Positions 31,255 through 41,565 are shown, counted from the stretch's first letter. The stretch: DNA of 64,000 nt from Pythium myriotylum (GCA_023091665.1 JALJCQ010000021.1:348596-412595), one strand, 5' to 3'. Made by a program: numbers and translations. The notes: a model not told the origin generated them from the sequence alone.

Positions 31255-31779
31255 GGAAAACAGTTCTTGACGATGCAGAGGGGTTATGTACGGATCAGCA
31301 TGGACACAGATACCAGGACATCTGCATCTGTGATGGATAAGCGTGCTACATGCTTTTGCATCTCCATCGAGCTACTGCAAACGACTTCGATGTTGACTGT
31401 CGAAAAGATCGATAATTGGTGTTCCAATCGAAATACGCCTCGTATCTTGCTACTGCACGTACTGTAGCGTTCACGATTGTTTCTCGGGTCTTGAGATTCT
31501 CGACTGGCAAAGAACCGGTTGTGGACTATGAAAAACAACATGCCGAAATGTCACGGTCTTTGCCCGAAGGTCTGCTGGACTGTGCTGGGTTGGCGAAAGT
31601 TGACCGCCCAGGCACTTGGATAGGCCACATGGGTCAGTCAACGCACTGATCCTTTTCCTCGATTGAGCATCGCGTTATCAGATCGATTGATCGCTAGTGG
31701 ATGAGTTGAGTGAGGCGGTTCGACGCGACCACTCCCCACCAGACCATTTTCGATTTTATCACCTCTCGTTGCAGCGTCG
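31255..31779. other. Intergenic region, no gene recognised
   Basis: Two short overlapping frames (31252-31467 and 31416-31649) have no signal peptide or domain. The upstream region of the next protease relic lies at 31700-31779. Confidence 0.5.
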
Positions 31780-32560
31780 ATGAAGGCGTCCGCCATTTTC
31801 CTCGCCGCGACAGCCACTGCGACGCATGCCGCGGACATCAACCCACTCATCTACGGCGGGCTTGTCGTCCCCATCGGGTCCAAGACCTACACCGTAGGAC
31901 TGCGCAAGACCGCGACAGGGAATGCATTCTGCGGCGGCTCCCTCATCTCCCCGACCCATGTTTTGACGGCTGCGCACTGCGGCTCAGCCAAGTTCGCGTC
32001 GGTCGGCTCCCACTACCTCAGCGGCTCAACCGATGGCGAGCGCATTTGCGGTTAAGAGCCAAATTCGACACCCTCGATACGACGAAGGCACGCTGCCAAA
32101 CAGTATTCACACGAACACGTTTGACTACGCCATCATCGAGCTCGCGACACCGTCCACAGTCACACCAGTCAAACTCTACTCACCCGACTCGGAGACGTTC
32201 GTTGGAGCGTCTGCGACGGTGCTGGGCTGGGGGGCCACTGCCGATAAGGTGCCGAGCTCGACTCACTTGCTGCGTGTGAACGTGCCTGTGGTGTCGGATG
32301 CAGTCTGCAAGGCCGCCAATCTCGATGGACCGGCACTTTCCGAGACTATGTTCTGTGCGGGTGGGGTCGCGAACAGAGACTCTTGCCAGGGCGACTCAGG
32401 CGGTCCGATCATTCTCGAGCAGGGCCCACAGGACGTATTAATCGGCGTGGTATCCTGGGGCGAGGGCTGCGGCCAGGCAGGCAAGCCAGGCGTGTACTCC
32501 AAGGTATCGTATGTCAAAGAGTGGATCCTTTCGTTGGCTCCAAATGCAACTTTTGTGTAA
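31780..32560 (+). pseudogene. Frameshifted trypsin-like protease
   Basis: The ATG at 31780 opens an 18-aa signal peptide, pro-stretch DINPL, mature start IYGG (Tyr instead of Leu) and His in LTAAHC. At 32045-32047 the TTT, where the paralogues imply TT, shifts the frame and gives a stop at 32053-32055. The +1 frame then continues (32050-32560) with Asp in TFDYAIIEL, Ser in GDSGGP, S1 Asp in RDSCQGDSGG and C-terminal NATFV, with no other lesion. A single extra T in a T run could be a real mutation or a sequencing error; the clean remainder suggests the loss is recent or artefactual. Confidence 0.85.
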
Positions 32561-33800
32561 GCAATTCCACAGACAGCAGTCTATCGTATGCTCCAAACAT
32601 GAATTTTAGCCTAAAAATGTCCGACCCCCACTTCAGTACCAATGTACCAGCTTGGTACGTATCTGCCAACGGGTAAAAGATGAGTGCGGAGGAGGCGTGT
32701 GCGCGGCATCTGCAACGCCGAGGGTTCATTCTACTGAGTGATGCGCGCTCTATGAACCTCGAACACAGCTCAATAACTCGATAACTGATCCGATTCATGC
32801 TCGCATCAGCTTCAAAGTCGCACCTTGTTGCTCTTTTAAGAGCAGCAAGCTATAGGACGGGTAGATAAGGAGTTACTTCCGTAATGTACAGAAAAGATCT
32901 CCCAGTCTGGACGACTAACATGGTTGCAAACAGTAGAAGTTTGCACCACCGAAAAAATACGGAAACGTTACATACTCTGTCGGCGTTATTAATAGACACA
33001 TCTGCCTCGTTGGTTGCCTGTACAGTACGGCAGATGAATCTAAAGGTCAATCGGTCTTTTACCACTTGTCGCTTACAAGTGACGAATGACTCGAGTGCAG
33101 GGCACAAAGACGAGCTTGCGCTAAAGACAGCAAGAAGCATGGAAGTTGAGTGCATGAGAGTGAAGATTACTCGCTGCACCAAGCCACAGTATCGGAAAAG
33201 GAGATGGATGTGTTCTGCTTAAAAAATACAGCGATCGTTTGGTGGATGCAAGTCTTGCGGAGCGCTGCAGCGCATGTACCGATATTCACCGATATTTCAA
33301 CGTAGCAGAAACCGGTACTACCGGTTACAAAGTAAGTTTGGAGGCGCGATTATTTAGATGGCCAGTTCGGCGACTGGACCGTCCACTTCATGTGGTGCGA
33401 AGGTCGCTTGAGCGACAGTGCTCAACTCCAGAATCTTGAAGCCATCTGATAACGACCAGAGAAAGGTCGACTGTCTGACTTGCGAGAGATAGTCCGCTCT
33501 GGCTTGTGAAGACTGTTCTTGCGGACTATGAGTGTCCGCTGAGCATGGCCATGTGGCCGTTCTCACTCGCAGACGTCTGCACGCGGATCAGATCCAACGA
33601 GGATGACGAGATTATCATCCTGCGTTTTGTTAGATCGTTGACCAGAAAGCGTCAGTGTCAGCTCGCCAGGGATTAGGTCTCACCGAATGATTCGTTCTGC
33701 CGTTGGGGCCTGTGGTCACAGGGGGGCCTCCAACTACTGTACTTGAAGGGGGGTGCGGGGCTCCACACCTCGTGGCAGCAGTCCACGCGGAGCAGGACCC
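32561..33800. other. Intergenic region and upstream part of a segmental duplication
   Basis: 32561-33360 holds no recognisable gene (a 112-codon frame at 32884-33222 has no domain). From about 33375 to 33620 the sequence is homologous to about 37985-38250 (shared CTGATAACGACCAGAGAAAG and GTGGCCGTTCTCACTCGC blocks), marking the upstream end of a segmental duplication. Confidence 0.5.
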
Positions 33801-33803
33801 GCT

Positions 33804-33822
33804 TCTCACTTTGCAATTTACC
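33804..33822 (+). promoter_or_regulatory. Oomycete Inr + flanking core promoter
   Basis: TCTCACTTTGCAATTTACC, 36 bp before the ATG at 33858; the canonical copy in this window. Confidence 0.72.
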
Positions 33823-33857
33823 AGCAAACCAACAAGCCTCTCTCGCCCAAGTGCACC

Positions 33858-34640
33858 ATGAAGATCGCCGCTGCTCTCCTCGCTACCACCCTCGCCGTCG
33901 CCAGCGCCGCTGACATCAACCCGCTCATTCTCGGTGGCACTGTCGTCCCATCCGGCACCAAGACCTACACAGTCGGTCTCCGTTCGTCCAAGACTGGCGA
34001 GGCGTTCTGTGGTGGCTCTCTGATCACTCCTCGTCACGTGCTCACGGCGGCTCACTGTGCTGGTGATGCGACGTACGTCTCGATCGGCTCACACTACTTG
34101 AGCGGTAGCCGTGATGGTGAACGTATCGCTGTGAAAAAGGAGACTCCTCACCCGCGTTTCGATGAGGGCACTAAGCACCCGAACAAGGACGACACGCTCA
34201 CGTGGGACTACAACATCATCGAGCTGGCTTCGGCTTCGTCATTCACGCCGATCAAGCTCTACTCGGCCGACTCTGACACATTTGCGGGCTCGACGGCGAC
34301 TGTCATGGGCTGGGGCACCACTTCGGAAAATGGTGACGCGTCGAGTGTGCTGTTGCGCGTGAACGTCCCCGTTCTTTCGGATGCCTCGTGCAAGGCTGTT
34401 GGCTTGACGACTGCTATTAGTGAGACAATGATGTGCGCTGGTGGCAAGACCAACAAGGACTCGTGCCAGGGTGACTCGGGCGGACCGCTCATTCTCGAGC
34501 AGAGCACGGGCGATGTCCTCGTCGGCGTTGTCTCGTGGGGCGATGGCTGCGGTGAGACTGGTAAGCCAGGTGTCTACTCCAAGGTTAGCAAGGCCAAGAG
34601 CTGGATCCAATCGCTCGCGCCGAACGCTACGTGGGTGTAA
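33858..34640 (+). CDS. Secreted trypsin-like serine protease
   Basis: A 260-aa protease with signal peptide 1-17 (AVASA then ADINPL), ILGG mature start, His in LTAAHC, Asp in TWDYNIIEL, Ser in GDSGGP, S1 Asp in KDSCQGDSGG, and C-terminal sequon NATWV. The ATG at 33858 starts the signal peptide 36 bp after the core promoter; the frame is open upstream to 33753 but that extension has no secretion signal. Its protein is identical to 38756-39538 and close to 36045-36827. The 3' flank carries the GTATGAATAATATCAATG motif. Confidence 0.93.
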   Translation: MKIAAALLATTLAVASAADINPLILGGTVVPSGTKTYTVGLRSSKTGEAFCGGSLITPRHVLTAAHCAGDATYVSIGSHYLSGSRDGERIAVKKETPHPRFDEGTKHPNKDDTLTWDYNIIELASASSFTPIKLYSADSDTFAGSTATVMGWGTTSENGDASSVLLRVNVPVLSDASCKAVGLTTAISETMMCAGGKTNKDSCQGDSGGPLILEQSTGDVLVGVVSWGDGCGETGKPGVYSKVSKAKSWIQSLAPNATWV

Positions 34641-34953
34641 CTTGGTATCAGATGAACCAACGGAAAATCTCGAAGCTACGAGCCAGACAAGTGCCGTATG
34701 AATAATATCAATGTTTGCCTTCACTCTTCGCCATGTGTCATATTTCTCTCACAACCTTACGAATAACTAGCCACTTGATTTGTTGCTAGTCACAACTACG
34801 GTACTTCTAACGACTGCATCATCACTGTCAGTGTGTTGCCCGCTGGTATAGCTGGCAAATGCTGTTAGCGTTGAGTGAGAGGCGGAATTTTTTTGTTCCA
34901 CTCGAGTTTAACGGAAGTCTACTATTGGTGGTGAGGATTACTGTTACTCTTTC

Positions 34954-35090
34954 GCCTGACGAAGTCTACTCCCTACTATAGCATCAGGAGGCGAACGCTT
35001 TCTTGTTAAAGGAAGAGTGCGTTTGCCTCTTGTTAAAGCAAGAATGCGTTTGCCTCTTGATGCTGTAGTAGGAAGTAGACTTGGTCAGGC
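34954..35090. repeat. Imperfect hairpin with about 50-bp arms
   Basis: GCCTGACGAAGTCTACTCCC ... pairs with ... GGAAGTAGACTTGGTCAGGC. The loop side carries a short tandem duplication (GCGTTTGCCTCTT twice, GTTAAAG twice). The structure is MITE-like but I find no clear target duplication. Confidence 0.65.
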
Positions 35091-35990
35091 CTCTTCAACT
35101 CATAAGTTAAACTGGCGAAGATTTTCCTTCTACTGCACAGTCTAACTCCACCCGACGCTGAGTGTAACCCTTGACTGCTCCCATCATTTGAGTTATCCAC
35201 TCGAATGATCATAACGTGTTTTGCCCCGGGAATCTGATCCTGTTTGCACAAACCGCATTGGATTGGTTATTCCAGTAAAGTACTCCAAGAGTCCTGTGAG
35301 TCATGAATGCGCAGCAGCGCGAGATATAGGTGATAAAAGAACAAAACTTATCGAGATATGAGCCCAGCCTTGCCAGCCGATCTAACGCTGGGTCATCAAC
35401 TTGACACATGGTCGTCGAAGAACATATGAGTTAGATCGGCTGGCAAGAGCGTGAGACTTTGGTTGCTCACCGGGTTCGATTGAATGAGATCGGCGCGAGT
35501 CTTCTCCCACGAATCTTGGGTTGATGGCTTCTTCTGTCCTGAGAGGGTGACGCTCTCTTCTAAGCACCGTACTGTACTGAACGCTGGTGTACCACGTACA
35601 TAGTACCCAACTCGATCACAAGGTCGGACGGTCGGAATAGGTCTTGAAGCCGTGACATCAGTGGTCAGAATCAGTCGAGGAATCTTAGGCGCTGTCTTCA
35701 GAATCTTGAACCGGACGGTTTCGCAATCAAGACGATTGAATCTTTTCTATCAACAAATGCACATCGACGGGCCATCTTTTGTCTCAAAGGGTGACTTGAA
35801 TCTGATTCGCTTGAAGAATAGCCAGTACAGGTTCAAGCGCGTATACGTCTCGTAATTAGGCTATCAATAAGTCCGGATCTGTTTCATGGCTGCATGCTCG
35901 CCGCAAGATTCTGCTCCACAACTCACCCATCGCTGGCGCCTTGAATTCTAAGACCACTGGTGCAGCATAAATCCACGCGTCTCACCAGGG

Positions 35991-36009
35991 ACTCACTTTG
36001 CAATTTACC
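35991..36009 (+). promoter_or_regulatory. Oomycete Inr + flanking core promoter
   Basis: ACTCACTTTGCAATTTACC, 36 bp before the ATG at 36045. Confidence 0.72.
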
Positions 36010-36044
36010 AGCAAACCAACAAGCCTCTCTCAGCCAAGTGCACC

Positions 36045-36827
36045 ATGAAGATCGCCGCTGCTCTCCTCGCTACCACCCTCGCCGTCGCCAGCGCCGCTGA
36101 CATCAACCCGCTCATTCTCGGTGGCACTGTCGTCCCATCCGGCACCAAGACCTACACAGTCGGTCTCCGTTCGTCCAAGACTGGCGAGGCGTTCTGTGGT
36201 GGCTCTCTGATCACTCCTCGCCACGTGCTCACTGCTGCTCACTGCGCCGGCGATGTAAAGTACGTCTCGATCGGCTCACACTACTTGAGCGGTAGCCGTG
36301 ATGGTGAACGTATCGCCGTCACGAAGGAGACGCCACACCCACGTTTCAATGAAGGCACCAAGAACCCGGGCGAGGATGATACGTTGACGTGGGACTACAA
36401 CATTCTCGAGCTCGCGACAGCTTCCAAGTTCACTCCCGTTTCTCTTTTCTCGGCCGACTCGGAGACGTTTGTCGGCTCGACGGCCACTGTCATGGGCTGG
36501 GGCACTACATCTGAGGACGGTGTTCAGTCGCGGGAGCTTCTCCGTGTGAATGTCCCCGTCCTCTCGGACGCTTCGTGCAAGGCTGCTAGCTTGAGCACTG
36601 CCATCAGTGAGACCATGTTTTGTGCGGGTGGCAAGCGAAACAAGGATTCCTGCCAGGGCGACTCGGGCGGACCGCTTATTCTCGAGCAGTCCTCAGGCGA
36701 TGTGCTTGTCGGCGTTGTCTCGTGGGGCGACGGATGTGGTGCGACCGGTAAACCTGGGGTCTACTCCAAGGTTTCGTTCGCTAAGGATTGGATCCAGAGC
36801 CTTGCGCCAAACTCTACTTGGGTTTAA
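36045..36827 (+). CDS. Secreted trypsin-like serine protease
   Basis: A 260-aa protease. The first 70 or so codons match the 33858 gene (signal peptide, ADINPL, ILGG, His in LTAAHC), after which the sequences drift: DVKYVS, EGTKNPGEDD, Asp in TWDYNILEL, ATASKFTPVSLFSADS, Ser in GDSGGP, S1 Asp in KDSCQGDSGG, C-terminal NSTWV. The sharp change from near-identity to divergence around codon 64-70 suggests 5'-end conversion with its neighbours. The ATG at 36045 is the only one compatible with a signal peptide. Confidence 0.93.
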   Translation: MKIAAALLATTLAVASAADINPLILGGTVVPSGTKTYTVGLRSSKTGEAFCGGSLITPRHVLTAAHCAGDVKYVSIGSHYLSGSRDGERIAVTKETPHPRFNEGTKNPGEDDTLTWDYNILELATASKFTPVSLFSADSETFVGSTATVMGWGTTSEDGVQSRELLRVNVPVLSDASCKAASLSTAISETMFCAGGKRNKDSCQGDSGGPLILEQSSGDVLVGVVSWGDGCGATGKPGVYSKVSFAKDWIQSLAPNSTWV

Positions 36828-37430
36828 AGTGTAGTAAAGAAGCCTATTGATAGTTTCAACCGACATTTACTTGGAATGTGATCAAGCGTAGTCTTCACCA
36901 CACTGAAGTGCACTATATGAATCTGGAGAGTATTGGCCATACTGGAGTTGAGCAGAACGGATGTGGGCGACGCAGAAACATTCATACTGCATATCGCAAA
37001 GCCGTGCTGTGCGCGGAGTAGCTCTGGACATTTGGGACTACTCCAATTTGTTCGTTCATTAGGCGACTCTCCGTGCATGATCGTCGCAAACGAGCGGCTC
37101 ACGTTGCCCGCGAGTGGTCACCCGAGGGCGACGCTTTTGGAAAAGCTGGAGGTAGTCGAAGGGTCGCTTGTGCAGTCGGCCGCTAATTGGAGTGTCGCTT
37201 GAGAATGTCCCCGGGGGGGCTCCCGGTGACCCCCCCCCCCCCCCCCCCCCTCCCCTCCCCCGTAATTGAATTGATTTGATTTTGTTTGTTGTCGAGATTC
37301 TACCACTTTCGACTCATGAGTGGCTGAGTTCCTCAGCTGGTGGAATTGTGGCCGTGAGAAACCTTCCTCTGAGGCCCCTTTGCTGTCTTTGAGCCTGAGC
37401 GGCACGACGTTAGGTCCTGGGGGATAGCGC
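36828..37430. other. Intergenic region with poly-C run
   Basis: No recognisable gene. A run of 21 C at 37230-37250, extended by TCCCCTCCCCC, lies just before the LINE fragment at 37430. Confidence 0.5.
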
Positions 37431-37760
37431 GTTCAATGTGATCGACTACCGAGCACCTCAAAACGACCAACTTCGACTACTCTACTACAAAGCCAGACGA
37501 CTTACCGACATTGTTGGCATGCCGCCACTGGCGTCACCATGTGCACAATACCACGGCAGACGCCTTGGCGAAGCAGCCCATCACCCAACTGGCAATCCCT
37601 GCAACAAGGACCTGCCCCAGCTCTTCGCCTCCGACTTACACCCCTGGCTTCTGACTCACGTTGACGAGGATCGCATAGAGCTCCAGCTATATTTGAGTAC
37701 AGTAATTGCGCTCAATAGACCTCACCTTCATCATCATCAACATCGTGGATTTCGGCGAAA
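37430..37760 (+). mobile_element. LINE 3' end fragment
   Basis: 37438-37520 encodes QLRLLYYKARRLTDIV, aligning with RLRPLYAVARRLADEL of the RNase H at 42295-43281; the frame then breaks. At 37708-37735 the tail CAATAGACCTCACCTTCATC matches the 3' tail of the LINE at 42220 and runs into ATC repeats. It is 5'-truncated and inactive. Confidence 0.65.
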
Positions 37761-38698
37761 AATCCAGGCTACTTCCATTGGCCATTAAATCATCTGAAAG
37801 CATTTTGATTGGTTATATTCACTATATTTTAACCAACATTCGGATTCGAACTTTCCAAGTCAAGAAAACCCGGAGAACCTCCGTTGTACGATGCGTGTTA
37901 ACTAAAAATAGAGGTTTGAGATTGGTATAAAGATCGCCTGCGGAAATTCCAAGCTGAAGTCACAATAAAGCACCAAATGGAGTAGACTGTCGACTTCATT
38001 TGGTGCGAAGGTTGCATAAGTCAGGCAACCCTCATACCAAGTCCCGTACCCAGCGCCAAAACCTTGAAGTGACCTGATAACGACCAGAGAAAGACTGGCG
38101 AGGGGTGTGGGGACTGCAAAAAAAAGCCTGCTCCGGCTTGGGAAGACTCTTCTTGTGGACTATGAGCGTCCGCTGAGCGAGGCTATGTGGCCGTTCTCAC
38201 TCGCGGACGTCTGCACGCGAATCAGATCGAAGAAGGATGACGAGAAAAGCTAAGGGTGCTTCATGAAGCGGGGCAGCTGAGGCTGAACTTTGGCCAATGG
38301 TTCCATGGGTCGAAGGTTGATGACTAAGTTGGTACTCACTGCGCTGTGTCCGCAGCGGCGCCAAAGGCGCAAGGTTAAGAATGTCGGCATACTCCTGTCT
38401 GTAGCAATCCTACCCGTCACCAGATGGTCCATGTGTCTTGACCGGTTCTCGGGTGATTGTACTTAACGATTCACTGCGATTTCGTGTGCCAGTCCACCCT
38501 TTTGGTTGATTTATCATAATTGTATTCACTTTTTTTCGGGTACCAGTCATGTGTTTTCCTAGTCTCGTCATCCTCATCGGATATGATCCACGTGCAAACA
38601 CGGATCGCATGAGTATACAAGCTCAAAGGGAGTCACGAACGTCGAGGGTTTGTGTGGGCTCCACACCTAGTTGCTGGTCTCCATGTGGAGCAGGACCA
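37761..38698. other. Upstream flank of segmental duplication copy B
   Basis: About 37985-38250 is homologous to 33375-33620. 38250-38670 is not shared with copy A. No gene is recognised. Confidence 0.45.
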
Positions 38699-38701
38699 GC
38701 T

Positions 38702-38720
38702 TCTCACTTTGCAATTTACC
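38702..38720 (+). promoter_or_regulatory. Oomycete Inr + flanking core promoter
   Basis: TCTCACTTTGCAATTTACC, 36 bp before the ATG at 38756. Confidence 0.72.
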
Positions 38721-38755
38721 AGCAAACCAACAAGCCTCTCTCGCCCAAGTGCACC

Positions 38756-39538
38756 ATGAAGATCGCCGCTGCTCTCCTCGCTACCACCCTCGCCGTCGCC
38801 AGCGCCGCTGACATCAACCCGCTCATTCTCGGTGGCACTGTCGTCCCATCCGGCACCAAGACCTACACAGTCGGTCTCCGTTCGTCCAAGACTGGCGAGG
38901 CGTTCTGTGGTGGCTCTCTGATCACTCCTCGTCACGTGCTCACGGCGGCTCACTGTGCTGGTGATGCGACGTACGTCTCGATCGGCTCACACTACTTGAG
39001 CGGTAGCCGTGATGGTGAACGTATCGCTGTGAAAAAGGAGACTCCTCACCCGCGTTTCGATGAGGGCACTAAGCACCCGAACAAGGACGACACGCTCACG
39101 TGGGACTACAACATCATCGAGCTGGCTTCGGCTTCGTCATTCACGCCGATCAAGCTCTACTCGGCCGACTCTGACACATTTGCGGGCTCGACGGCGACTG
39201 TCATGGGCTGGGGCACCACTTCGGAAAATGGTGACGCGTCGAGTGTGCTGTTGCGCGTGAACGTCCCCGTTCTTTCGGATGCCTCGTGCAAGGCTGTTGG
39301 CTTGACGACTGCTATTAGTGAGACAATGATGTGCGCTGGTGGCAAGACCAACAAGGACTCGTGCCAGGGTGACTCGGGCGGACCGCTCATTCTCGAGCAG
39401 AGCACGGGCGATGTCCTCGTCGGCGTTGTCTCGTGGGGCGATGGCTGCGGTGAGACTGGTAAGCCAGGTGTCTACTCCAAGGTTAGCAAGGCCAAGAGCT
39501 GGATCCAATCGCTCGCGCCGAACGCTACGTGGGTGTAA
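38756..39538 (+). CDS. Secreted trypsin-like serine protease (duplicate of 33858-34640)
   Basis: A 260-aa protein identical to that of 33858-34640, with the same promoter and 3' flank for about 77 bp beyond the stop. The complete triad and S1 Asp are kept. The frame stays open upstream to 38549, but the ATG at 38756 starts the signal peptide. It sits in direct orientation 4898 bp from its twin, with the 36045 paralogue between them. Confidence 0.93.
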   Translation: MKIAAALLATTLAVASAADINPLILGGTVVPSGTKTYTVGLRSSKTGEAFCGGSLITPRHVLTAAHCAGDATYVSIGSHYLSGSRDGERIAVKKETPHPRFDEGTKHPNKDDTLTWDYNIIELASASSFTPIKLYSADSDTFAGSTATVMGWGTTSENGDASSVLLRVNVPVLSDASCKAVGLTTAISETMMCAGGKTNKDSCQGDSGGPLILEQSTGDVLVGVVSWGDGCGETGKPGVYSKVSKAKSWIQSLAPNATWV

Positions 39539-40464
39539 CTTGGTATCAGATGAACCAACGGAAAATCTCGAAGCTACGAGCCAGACAAGTGCCGTATGAA
39601 TAATATCAATGTTTGCATTCACTCTCCGTCTCATGACACTTCACAGTCATTACCATACGAGTGACCAGGCACTTGACGTCCCGATGGCCAAAGCTACCTC
39701 TTATGACAGCACCAGAAGACGAACGCTGTTATCGTTGAGTCAAGAAGCAGAATTTCCGTCCAACGGAACTCCACAGCAGATGCTGAGGATACTCCTTGAC
39801 TACGCCCTACTGTATCATCTGAGTCTATCCACTTACATGATGATGACGAGGTCTTCCCCGAGAGTCCTGAGTGAACCTGCTTGGACAAGCCGCGGCTCAC
39901 TCTACAGTGTTGTGTACAGTACCCCAAGAGTAATGTGAATCTTGAATTCACAGCTGTGGAAGGCAGTGTCAACTGGTGATGAAAAGAATGTTGTTGAGAC
40001 CAGTGTGTGGTGTTACTCACGTGCTCTCAACGACCATGTGCCGTGTTGATGACCCAGAGCATCCAGATAGATCGGCTGGCACAAGTCTCAGACGTTCTTC
40101 ACGGGCTCCGATTCAACCAGATCAGCACCATTACGGCTCCTTCTATGCGGAGAGGTGCAGTATGCTACCTTCTAATAGTCGGGTAGGAACACCACCATGG
40201 AGGCTGGAACTCTCGAAGCACACCGAGGTTTAGGTGGCTAGGAGAACTCCTGGCGATGCACGGCAGACCAGGGGGGTATGTGGGCTGAGACCTCGCAGCC
40301 TCGAGTTCTATTCCGTGCTGCGTCCTTGCAGCCCCGACTCCGACCTCGGATGGTGTGCCTCTCGTCCTCTGAGGGTAAGAGTTAAGGTGAGAAATGGGCA
40401 ATAACAGTAGTATCCCGATATACCTGGATACACTTTCATGAGGCGGACGCTCTCTTCGAAGTAC
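39539..40464. other. Downstream flank of segmental duplication copy B
   Basis: Diverged homology to 34641-35600. No open frame has a recognisable domain. Confidence 0.45.
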
Positions 40465-40620
40465 TACCAGGGCGATTCGAGCGGACCGCTCATTCTATAG
40501 CAGTCCTCAGGCGATGTGTTCGTTGGTATTGTTTCTTGGGGCGAAGTATGTGGTGCGACAGGCAAGCCTTGCTCTACTCCAAGGTTCAGTTCGCTAAAGA
40601 CTGGATCCAAAGCCTTGCGC
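40465..40620 (+). pseudogene. 3' fragment of a trypsin-like protease
   Basis: Translates as CQGDS followed by SGPLIL, a stop, then QSSGDV, VSWGE and CGATGKP, then a frame change before KDWIQSLA-like codons. It matches the 3' part of the 36045-36827 gene. GDSGG has become GDSSG, one stop codon (TAG at about 40497) and an indel are present, and everything upstream of the active-site Ser is missing. Dead relic. Confidence 0.8.
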
Positions 40621-40791
40621 AGAGTGTAGATTTCGCCCTGCACAATCGTCACCAGAATTTGATCTTCGATTGTTCCTTCGAAGGCCATTTTGTTGTGAAA
40701 ATATGACCTTAGAAAAGCTTCATGAACAGAGTTCATCAAGTGGGAGAACTTTATGTTTGGACCTCGAATTTATTGTTTCTTTATCACCTAC
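40621..40791. other. Short intergenic segment
   Basis: Separates the protease relic from the convergent protease 40792-41553; nothing recognisable. Confidence 0.4.
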
Positions 40792-41553
40792 CTACACAAA
40801 CGTTGCATTCGGGACGTTCGCCTGGATCCAGTCACGCACTTTTGCGATGCGCGCATAGACGCCAGGTTTCCCCTTCTGGCCACATCCGTCACCCCAAGAA
40901 ACGACACCGATCTGGACGTCACCCTTAGTCGGATCCTCGATGATCAATGGACCGCCCGAGTCACCCTGGCACGAGTCTTCGTTTTGCTTGCCGCCAGCAC
41001 AAAACATATACTCGTCCACCGCACGAGGTAGCCCAGATGATTTGCACGTTGAGTCGGGCAACACCGCGACGTTCACGCGAAGTAGAACATTCGACTGCGT
41101 GCCTTTCACAGCTGTTGTACCCCAGCCCATGACCGTGGCAGTTTTTCCAACGAGCGTTGACGGATCGGCGGCGAGCAGCTTCACAGGTGGGAACTTGGAA
41201 GGCTTTGCGAGTTCCATTAGGCGGAAGTCACGCGTGGCCGTATCGCGGTTGTACTGAGGGTGGACAATCTGGCGAATAACCTCGATCTGCTCGCCGTCAC
41301 GGGTGCTGCTGGAGTAGTGGGTTCCCACAGAGACATACGAGAGCCCACGACAGTGCGCCGCCGTTAGCACAAATGTCGGAGCGATAAGCGAACCTCCACA
41401 TGTGTCAAGCGCGGCAATCACGTCGCGCACACCGGTGACGTAGGTCTTGGTTCCGATGGGGACTTCTGTTCCGCCGAGGATGAGCGGTTGGATATCGGCG
41501 GCACCAGCGCTACCGATCGCGGCCAGCAGAGGAACAAAGGCTGAGAGCTTCAT
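40792..41553 (-). CDS. Divergent secreted trypsin-like serine protease
   Basis: A 253-aa protease, the most divergent complete member here. It has signal peptide 1-18 (LLAAIGSAGA), pro-stretch ADIQPL, ILGG start, His in LTAAHC, Asp in ATRDFRLMEL, Ser in GDSGGP, S1 Asp in EDSCQGDSGG, and C-terminal NATFV. The loop between HPQYN and the catalytic Asp is about nine residues shorter than in the paralogues, and VRDVIAALD replaces the usual LRSS-type strand. The ATG at 41553 starts the signal peptide only about 12 bp after an Inr match, so the leader would be very short. Confidence 0.92.
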   Translation of the reverse strand: MKLSAFVPLLAAIGSAGAADIQPLILGGTEVPIGTKTYVTGVRDVIAALDTCGGSLIAPTFVLTAAHCRGLSYVSVGTHYSSSTRDGEQIEVIRQIVHPQYNRDTATRDFRLMELAKPSKFPPVKLLAADPSTLVGKTATVMGWGTTAVKGTQSNVLLRVNVAVLPDSTCKSSGLPRAVDEYMFCAGGKQNEDSCQGDSGGPLIIEDPTKGDVQIGVVSWGDGCGQKGKPGVYARIAKVRDWIQANVPNATFV

Positions 41554-41565
41554 CGCGCAAAAGTT

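Larger units (their letters stand above)
33375..35600 (+). repeat. Segmental duplication, copy A (pairs with about 37985-40460)
   Basis: The core 33801-34717 matches 38699-39615 with no difference seen (offset 4898). Both sides continue as diverged homology: upstream blocks near 33430-33600 and 38060-38250, downstream blocks near 34870, 35280, 35390-35530 against 39735, 39915, 40030-40140 and 40370-40460, partly rearranged. Perfect identity confined to one gene within worn flanks points to gene conversion. Confidence 0.8.
34641..36044. other. Intergenic region with hairpin, no gene recognised
   Basis: Carries the inverted repeat at 34954-35090 and stretches homologous (partly inverted) to 39620-40460. 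No open frame has a recognisable domain. Confidence 0.5.
37985..40460 (+). repeat. Segmental duplication, copy B
   Basis: Partner of 33375-35600; 38699-39615 is the part that matches copy A exactly by eye. The boundaries are approximate because the flanks have diverged and been rearranged. Confidence 0.75.

Noticed and set aside
101..41553. Naming the proteases glucanase inhibitor proteins (GIP)
   Set aside because: GIPs of Phytophthora are S1 homologues with a broken triad. The complete genes here keep His, Asp, Ser and the S1 Asp, so active trypsin-like protease is the safer call.
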